DNA from: JAPEKQ01 sp964487295
GTDB taxonomy: Bacteria; Joyebacterota; Joyebacteria; Joyebacterales; Joyebacteraceae
Length of the DNA stretch: 5,214 nucleotides
Assembly (NCBI GenBank): GCA_964487295.1
Contig: CAZAQL010000149.1
Location: 1 to 5,214 of the forward strand
Direction of reading: 5' to 3'
Positions 1-5,214 of this stretch are shown here, one piece after another. Both the position numbers and the translations under genes were made by a program. Each line of letters opens with the position of its first letter. Position 1 is the first letter of the stretch. The notes below the pieces were generated by a model that saw nothing but the letters and a program-made list of their open reading frames with translations, was not told the DNA's origin and did no database searches.

Positions 1-2581
1 CCTCGATCGGAGCGCGCTCGGGAGCCTCGTACACCTCGCCGGCCAGCTGGCCGTAGACCGTGATGACGTCAATGGTCTCGGAGTAGATGTTGAAACCGGT
101 CTTGCCCATGACGGCCGCGACGGTGCCCGTCTCGGTCGGCGTCACAGGGACGATCTCGTTCGTCCCGCCCGCCGTGCCCGAGACGCTCAGGCCGCATCCG
201 TCGAGCGAGTACTCGAAGGCGTTCTCAGAGCAGTCGAATGTGACCGTGCCCTCGATGTACGGAGCCAGGGAACCGGTCAGGCCGATCGACGCGACCGCAG
301 CGTCGATATCCTGCGTCGTGAAGTCCACGCCCCCGGTGACCGGGATGACGTCCTCGAGGCAGTTGTACGTCTCGCCGATCTCACTGCCGACGATCGCGAG
401 ATCCTGTCCGAACGGGCTGACGAGCGTCAGCGTCGCCTCTCCGTTGACGTCAGTCACGTCGGCCTGCGGCGCTACGCCCCAGCCTGTCACGTCGAGCTCA
501 ACGTCCGGAAGCGGCGAACCGCCGTCGTCCCAGATGGTGACGGTGACGTCGGTCGGCGTGCCGATCGGTATGGAGGAAGGTACAATCGTGTAGGTCACCG
601 GAACCACGGCCTGGACGTCTGCCGTGTACGTCTCGGTGTTGAAGCCGGTGACGGTCAGCGTCATCATCTCGCCGACGGGGACCATCCCGTTGACGGTCAT
701 CGAAACGTTGCCCGTCGCGTCGGTCATGCCCGACGCGTAGATCGTGCCGTCGTGGTAGAGGCAGCAGAGCGCCTCCTCAACGGGAGTGCCGCCGGCGTCG
801 ACGGCGACGTCCCACGTCGTCATGTTCGGGTAGATGACCGGCAGGTGCGTCACCGTGATCGGCGCCGGCGTGTCGGACCGGACGCGGAGCGACGGATCGC
901 CGAAGATGTGCCACGTCAGGAACATCTCGTCGCCGCCAGAGCCGTACTCGTCGATCATGTGGCCGCAGCCGTTGTAGGTCAGACCACCGAACGTGCGCTT
1001 GGCGCCCGCCACGAGCAGGTCCACCACCTCGTCCTGGGCGTCCATCGGCGGGTTCCACGACTGGTTGATCGAGGAAGCGTAGAAACCGATGGCGCCGGTC
1101 GGCTCGCCGTTGCTGTCGTTCGTCGCACGGAGCCAGGCCTCGCCGAAGCAGGTGTAGCCGTTGAACTGCCCGTTGACGCACGCCACGCTCACCGCGTGCG
1201 GGAGCATGTTGTCGTTCGTCAGCGCGTTGACGTGTGTATTCGAGAACCCGGTCGAGCTCCAGCTCGTCGTCGAGCCGTGACCGGTGTAATTGATGATGCT
1301 GCGGCCGTCATGCAGGGCCGTTGTGACCATCGCGGCCGTGCCGGTCGGATCGTAGATCTGATCGACCTCGGTGTACGTGAACCCGAGCAGGTCCGTACGG
1401 ATGTTGTCGAGGTGCTCATCGTCGTACTCGCCGTCGTCTCCGGGCCCCTGGTTCGAGGCGACGCCCATGCCCTTGTGGTACCAGTCGCCGCCGGCCTGCG
1501 GGCGCTTCTCGTACTCGACCGAGCGGAGCACCTGGGTCTCGACGTGAGCGAGCGTCTCCGCCGAGAACCGGCCGACGAAGAGATCCGCGTAGTTGTCGCC
1601 CGAGATGAGCGAGTAGGTTGGGTCTGACGAACCGCCGCCGCTCGTGAACGTCGGCACCTGCGCGGCGTCACCGACGAGCAGGACGTAGGTCAGCCCGTTC
1701 GTATTGTAGTAGTTGGTGATGTAGGTCTTGATGTTCGCGGCCGTGCCACCAGCGTCGGTCACCGTCACCATCTCACACGGCACGCCCATCTGGTCCTTCC
1801 ACTCGACGAACGGCTCCATGGCCGCCAGCCACGCGGGGTCGTCGTAGCAGATGACGAGCATGTTCCCGACGTCGTCGACTGACGGATACCGCACCTGGGG
1901 AGCGTCGGCGAAGTTGAGGAAGTGGTTCTCGTAGATCTTCCTGAACTCGGTGTTCATCGTGGCCGGCCGATGCGTCAGCGGCGCGATCGCCGGGCCCGAC
2001 CTCGTGACCTCGACCGTCACGCGGTCGTAGACGCGGAGCGTCCGCGTGGCCGGGTTGTACTGGACGGGGTTCACGACGACGACCATGCCGCGGAGGTCGC
2101 GCATGATGTACGGCTCGCGCGCCGTCGCCAGCTCGGCGGGGTACCATCCGTCGGTGCCGTAGAAGTCGGCAAAATCGTACGGCACGGTGGCCGGGTCGAT
2201 GTTCCGATAGAGGTTGCCCTTTGACGGAGCGACCGGGATGTTCTCGAAGTCCGTGAACGACGAGCCGAGCACGCGGACCGACATCTCGGCGTCGTCGGGG
2301 ATGATGATGCTGCGGCAGACGTTCGGAAGCTCGGGCATCCCCGGCTCCAGGATCACGCTCTCCTCGCCCAGCCCGATGGCATAGTAGGTCTCGCCATCGA
2401 TCTCGACGGCGTCCTTCGTGACGCTCGAGAGCTCGTACGTGAGAACGGTCCGTTCGATCGAGGACTCGACGACACGAGCCACGACCGGCTGAGTTCCGCT
2501 GCCGACGGTGAGCGTCTCAGCGCCCAGGAGAGCCGCCGGGAGCAGCAGAACGAGACACAGCGCGATCAACGCGTTGCGCAC
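1..2581 (-). CDS. Secreted gingipain-like cysteine peptidase (family C25), 3' end beyond window
   Basis: Predicted exported endopeptidase; 860 residues are visible with no stop. Start is GTG at 2581-2579: an in-frame TGA lies just upstream, a GGAGGT site sits 5 nt before it, and only this start gives a signal peptide (the first in-frame ATG is codon 82). Residues 1-21 are a signal peptide (RN, then a Leu-rich core, likely cut after LLGA). Residues about 22-235 fit a C25 propeptide, with the NPVQYNP strand at 171-177. The catalytic domain is about 240-568: TYVLLVGD, DNYADLFVGRFS (329-340), NYTGHGS with His435, VACVNG with Cys468, QSWNPPM (507-513), KRTFGG and FGDPSL (561-565). The His-Cys spacing of 33 equals that of RgpB (211/244) and Kgp (444/477). 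Ig-like domains follow at about 572-660 and 662-748, with a probable third at 749-843; GQLAGEV at 844-850 may open another. Any C-terminal sorting signal is out of view. Family certain; arginine specificity inferred. Confidence 0.93.
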   Translation of the reverse strand, partial: MRNALIALCLVLLLPAALLGAETLTVGSGTQPVVARVVESSIERTVLTYELSSVTKDAVEIDGETYYAIGLGEESVILEPGMPELPNVCRSIIIPDDAEMSVRVLGSSFTDFENIPVAPSKGNLYRNIDPATVPYDFADFYGTDGWYPAELATAREPYIMRDLRGMVVVVNPVQYNPATRTLRVYDRVTVEVTRSGPAIAPLTHRPATMNTEFRKIYENHFLNFADAPQVRYPSVDDVGNMLVICYDDPAWLAAMEPFVEWKDQMGVPCEMVTVTDAGGTAANIKTYITNYYNTNGLTYVLLVGDAAQVPTFTSGGGSSDPTYSLISGDNYADLFVGRFSAETLAHVETQVLRSVEYEKRPQAGGDWYHKGMGVASNQGPGDDGEYDDEHLDNIRTDLLGFTYTEVDQIYDPTGTAAMVTTALHDGRSIINYTGHGSTTSWSSTGFSNTHVNALTNDNMLPHAVSVACVNGQFNGYTCFGEAWLRATNDSNGEPTGAIGFYASSINQSWNPPMDAQDEVVDLLVAGAKRTFGGLTYNGCGHMIDEYGSGGDEMFLTWHIFGDPSLRVRSDTPAPITVTHLPVIYPNMTTWDVAVDAGGTPVEEALCCLYHDGTIYASGMTDATGNVSMTVNGMVPVGEMMTLTVTGFNTETYTADVQAVVPVTYTIVPSSIPIGTPTDVTVTIWDDGGSPLPDVELDVTGWGVAPQADVTDVNGEATLTLVSPFGQDLAIVGSEIGETYNCLEDVIPVTGGVDFTTQDIDAAVASIGLTGSLAPYIEGTVTFDCSENAFEYSLDGCGLSVSGTAGGTNEIVPVTPTETGTVAAVMGKTGFNIYSETIDVITVYGQLAGEVYEAPERAPIE

Positions 2582-2586
2582 GGTTC

Positions 2587-2592
2587 ACCTCC
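2587..2592 (-). promoter_or_regulatory. Ribosome binding site that fixes the GTG start of the C25 peptidase
   Basis: On the minus strand GGAGGT stands 5 nt before the GTG codon at 2581-2579, a near-perfect Shine-Dalgarno match. The same bases supply an in-frame TGA (2587-2585), so translation in this frame cannot begin further upstream. The site is flanked by two copies of AACCGTG (2598-2592 and 2585-2579); the GTG of the upstream copy is out of frame and has no Shine-Dalgarno of its own. Confidence 0.85.
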
Positions 2593-2649
2593 ACGGTTAA
2601 GTGACACAGCCACCCGTCCGCCCGCGAACGCGCTGCGCCCGCCGACGAG

Positions 2650-2681
2650 AGTGCCCACGGTGTTATAGCCTAAGTGCCCAC
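2650..2681. repeat. Pair of 9-bp direct repeats in the peptidase leader
   Basis: AGTGCCCAC occurs at 2650-2658 and again at 2673-2681 (GTGGGCACT on the transcribed strand), 23 bp apart start to start, or about two helical turns. The copies lie just downstream of the predicted transcription start of the C25 gene, so they could be an operator or a leader RNA element. They could also be chance; no regulator can be named from the sequence. Confidence 0.45.
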
Positions 2682-2689
2682 AGAACCCT

Positions 2690-2718
2690 ATTATAGCACA
2701 TGGAGGGCATTTTGTCAT
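2690..2718 (-). promoter_or_regulatory. Sigma-70-type promoter with extended -10, driving the C25 peptidase
   Basis: On the minus strand ATGACA (2718-2713, 5 of 6 to the TTGACA consensus) is followed by exactly 17 bases and then a perfect TATAAT (2695-2690). The TG of an extended -10 element (TGCTATAAT) is at 2698-2697. The predicted start point is near 2683, giving a leader of about 100 nt before the GTG. The element lies between the hairpin that follows the transporter gene and the peptidase gene, so it supports the peptidase being a separate transcription unit. Assignment is by consensus match only. Confidence 0.8.
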
Positions 2719-2733
2719 TAGCTGATAGTAAAG

Positions 2734-2759
2734 GGGCCGGACGCCAGGGCGTCCGGCCC
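2734..2759 (-). terminator. Probable intrinsic terminator after the OFA transporter gene
   Basis: A perfect 11-bp inverted repeat (GGGCCGGACGC at 2734-2744 and its complement at 2749-2759) encloses a 4-base loop. It starts about 80 nt after the transporter stop codon. In the minus-strand transcript the stem is followed by CUUUACUAU, a short and imperfect U-tract, so termination may be incomplete. No gene on the plus strand ends here, so the minus orientation is preferred. Confidence 0.7.
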
Positions 2760-2838
2760 TCATGCCGCTTCACTCTTTCCTCGGTGCTTGGCCCCAGACA
2801 CAGGTGCACCAGTGGACTCATCGCCCAACAACAGGCTA

Positions 2839-4059
2839 CTATTGCTGTGGCGACTTCGTTGCGAACGTGATGCCTGCGGCGATCAGACACAGAACTCCCG
2901 TCACAATGAACGCAATCGTGTAACCGCCGGTGGCTTCCAGCACGCGGGCGGCGAACTGCGGACCGAGGAGACCGCCGACGCCATAGGCCATGAATACGAA
3001 GCCGTAGTTCGCACCGATGTTCTTCGTGCCGAAGAAGTCGGCCGTCACCGCCGGGAAGAGGGCCAGATAGCCTCCGAAACAGGCCCCGACGATGGCGATA
3101 CCCAGCCAGTAGTACACCGGGAAGATCGGGATGACGTTGTAGAGGAGCATGGCCACGCCGCACAGCGTGAACATGACGAACAAGGTTCGCATTCTGCCCA
3201 GCCCGTCGGATACTCTGCCCCAGAAGATCCGGCCAGCGCCGTTGAAGATCGAGAGCAGCATCACCGCCACCGCAGCCGTGGAAGCGGTGTAGCCGGCGAG
3301 CTCCTGTCCGATTGGCGATGTCTGTCCGATGATCATGAGTCCGGCCAGACAGCCGAACAGATACATGATCCAGATCGCGTAGAACTGCGGCGTCCGGAGC
3401 ATCTCCCCGGTCGAGTAGGAATCCTTGGATGTCGTGGTCTTGGCAGGAGGCGTCCATCCAATCGGGCAGTACCCGGCGGGGGGGTTCCTGAGCAGCATCG
3501 AGGCCGCGAGCACCACGATCAGGAAGATCACGCCGAGTGTCAGGAATGTGCTGAAGATACCCATGCTCTGGATGAGAGTGTTCGCCACCGGCGCCAGGAT
3601 AAGCGCCCCGGCCCCGAAGCCCGCGACCGACAGCCCCGTGATGAGACCTCGCTTGTCCGGGAACCACTTGATGCCGGTCGAGACCGGACAGACATATGTG
3701 AATCCGATGCCGATGCCGGCGATGATGCCGTAGCCGATGACCAGCGTCGGGAACGACCGACCCAGGGCTGCCACAAGCAGCCCGACGCCCAGCAGGATAC
3801 CACCGACGCTGGAGACGAGTCTCGGGCCGGCCTTGTCCTGCCATCGCCCGCCGACGATGGTCGCGATCGCGAAGAAGATGAGCACCAGAGAGAAGGGCAG
3901 CGTCGCCTGGCTGGGCGTGATGCCCAGACCGCCTTCCTCGACCGCCTTCTCGAGCGGCTTGCGGAACACGCTCCAGATGTAGATTCCGCCGAGACAGAGC
4001 TGGATGAGCACTGCGCCGAAGACGACCATCCAGCGGTTGAATGTCTTCTCTTCTGCCAT
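2839..4059 (-). CDS. OFA-family (oxalate/formate antiporter type) MFS transporter, probable monocarboxylate carrier
   Basis: Inner-membrane secondary transporter, complete at 406 residues, a normal OFA length. ATG at 4059 follows AAGGAG by 5 nt; stop TAG at 2841-2839. Twelve hydrophobic segments can be traced, at about 10-31, 52-72, 82-100, 105-127, 139-162, 166-190, 224-246, 257-280, 290-310, 314-340, 350-373 and 380-400. MFS motif A is GGRWQDKAGPR (70-80), with a second-half copy WGRVSDGLGRMR (280-291). KWFPDKRGLITG (131-142) and the central-loop NPPAGYCPIGWTPP (192-205) are typical of the OFA family. Arg277 in TM8 (NGAGRIFWG) probably matches substrate-binding Arg272 of OxlT, but the place of OxlT Lys355 in TM11 seems to hold Tyr359 (FMAYG), which argues against oxalate. 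The upstream acs gene on the same strand suggests acetate or a related monocarboxylate. Family assignment is firm; the substrate is inferred. Confidence 0.93.
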   Translation of the reverse strand: MAEEKTFNRWMVVFGAVLIQLCLGGIYIWSVFRKPLEKAVEEGGLGITPSQATLPFSLVLIFFAIATIVGGRWQDKAGPRLVSSVGGILLGVGLLVAALGRSFPTLVIGYGIIAGIGIGFTYVCPVSTGIKWFPDKRGLITGLSVAGFGAGALILAPVANTLIQSMGIFSTFLTLGVIFLIVVLAASMLLRNPPAGYCPIGWTPPAKTTTSKDSYSTGEMLRTPQFYAIWIMYLFGCLAGLMIIGQTSPIGQELAGYTASTAAVAVMLLSIFNGAGRIFWGRVSDGLGRMRTLFVMFTLCGVAMLLYNVIPIFPVYYWLGIAIVGACFGGYLALFPAVTADFFGTKNIGANYGFVFMAYGVGGLLGPQFAARVLEATGGYTIAFIVTGVLCLIAAGITFATKSPQQ

Positions 4060-4064
4060 GACAT

Positions 4065-4070
4065 CTCCTT
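4065..4070 (-). promoter_or_regulatory. Ribosome binding site of the OFA transporter
   Basis: AAGGAG on the minus strand lies 5 nt before the ATG at 4059. It decides the start: another ATG at 4064-4062 overlaps the Shine-Dalgarno region but is in a different frame and opens only a Ser/Arg-rich spurious ORF. Confidence 0.8.
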
Positions 4071-4087
4071 GCTTCGACCGGAAGCGG

Positions 4088-4102
4088 GTTCCCGTTGGGA
4101 AC
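4088..4102. promoter_or_regulatory. 15-bp palindrome upstream of the transporter, possible operator
   Basis: GTTCCC and GGGAAC form a perfect 6-bp inverted repeat around a 3-base centre, 29 bases upstream of the transporter ATG. Its symmetry would suit a dimeric regulator, or a short hairpin in the leader RNA. No -10/-35 pair is recognisable next to it, so its role is uncertain. Confidence 0.35.
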
Positions 4103-4168
4103 AGCTCCCGTGGTCAAGGCGCCGACGGACCGCTCCGCGTGGCCGTCCGCGCGCCTCCCTGACTGAGA

Positions 4169-4198
4169 CGGGGGCGACCCCGGATGGGGCCGCCCCCG
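4169..4198 (-). terminator. Strong GC hairpin directly after the acs stop, possible terminator or mRNA-end stabiliser
   Basis: CGGGGGCG (4169-4176) pairs with CGCCCCCG (4191-4198); after one A-C mismatch, CCCC (4178-4181) pairs with GGGG (4186-4189) around a GGAT loop. The stem starts 13 nt after the acs stop codon. The transcript has no U-tract after it (GUCUCAGUCAGG), so it is not a classical intrinsic terminator. It may instead protect the acs mRNA 3' end or only partly separate acs from the transporter gene. Confidence 0.5.
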
Positions 4199-4210
4199 CA
4201 GATTGAAACG

Positions 4211-5214
<1,004 letters not shown>

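Noticed and set aside
87..593. 168-codon plus-strand frame near the left edge
   Set aside because: It is rich in Ser, Thr, Pro and Val and opposite the Ig-like tail of the peptidase; it is a reverse reading of Thr/Val/Gly-rich beta-domain codons.
752..1627. 291-codon plus-strand frame opposite the peptidase catalytic domain, with shorter frames at 777-1181, 1219-1671 and 1773-2147 on the minus strand
   Set aside because: All lie within the C25 coding sequence, are Arg-rich without domains, and conflict with the continuous C25 frame that shows catalytic motifs throughout.
2336..2338. First in-frame ATG (codon 82) as the peptidase start
   Set aside because: It would remove the signal peptide and part of the propeptide and has no Shine-Dalgarno support; the GTG at 2581 has both a signal peptide and a GGAGGT site.
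2662..2667. TATAAC on the minus strand as a second -10 element for the peptidase
   Set aside because: No acceptable -35 hexamer lies 16-18 bases upstream, and the perfect TATAAT 28 bases further upstream has a proper -35.
2663..4117. 484-codon minus-strand frame overlapping the whole transporter in another frame
   Set aside because: The product is Arg- and His-rich with no membrane pattern or family motif. It runs through the intergenic hairpin and the promoter of the peptidase. It is a by-product of GC-rich codon use.
4112..4117. TTGACC on the minus strand as a -35 element for the transporter
   Set aside because: At 16-18 bases downstream the sequence is GC-rich (ACGGGA/CGGGAA) with no -10-like hexamer.
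2788..4206. 472-codon open frame on the plus strand, opposite the transporter gene
   Set aside because: It mirrors the transporter frame. The product is rich in Asp, Glu, Arg and His without any recognisable domain, while the opposite strand encodes an unmistakable OFA transporter with a good ribosome binding site.

Overview
The window is GC-rich bacterial DNA carrying three genes, all on the minus strand, in the order acetyl-CoA synthetase (start lies beyond the right edge), OFA-family major facilitator transporter (complete), and a large secreted gingipain-type (family C25) cysteine peptidase whose 3' end lies beyond the left edge. There are no RNA genes, mobile elements or CRISPR arrays, and no gene-free stretch over 300 bases. 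The plus strand holds only non-coding mirror ORFs caused by GC-rich codon use.

Layout, in the direction of transcription. Positions 5214-4211: C-terminal half of Acs, with acetate-pocket and catalytic motifs intact. Positions 4210-4060: a 151-base gap with a strong GC hairpin directly after the acs stop, a 15-base palindrome and a good ribosome binding site, but no convincing promoter. Positions 4059-2839: a 406-residue OFA transporter. Positions 2838-2582: an intergenic region with a perfect 11-bp hairpin that probably terminates transcription from the transporter, then an almost consensus extended -10 sigma-70 promoter, a pair of 9-bp direct repeats and a Shine-Dalgarno site. Positions 2581-1: the C25 peptidase, starting at GTG, with signal peptide, propeptide, catalytic domain and at least two, probably three, Ig-like domains; 860 residues are visible and the frame is still open at base 1.

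Acting together: the Acs/OFA pair looks like a carboxylate uptake-and-activation module (probably acetate or another small monocarboxylate). The peptidase has its own promoter behind a terminator and is probably an independent unit for extracellular protein degradation.

Organism: a secreted C25 peptidase with a long Ig-like tail in a GC-rich genome is a combination known from Bacteroidota and from GC-rich FCB-group and related candidate phyla (Eisenbacteria, Krumholzibacteriota, Latescibacterota, Zixibacteria and similar). The base composition argues against Porphyromonas itself. This placement is an inference with low certainty. I did not find a clearly new biological system; the most interesting object is the peptidase, which keeps the arginine-gingipain S1 pocket but appears to lack the usual acidic third catalytic residue.
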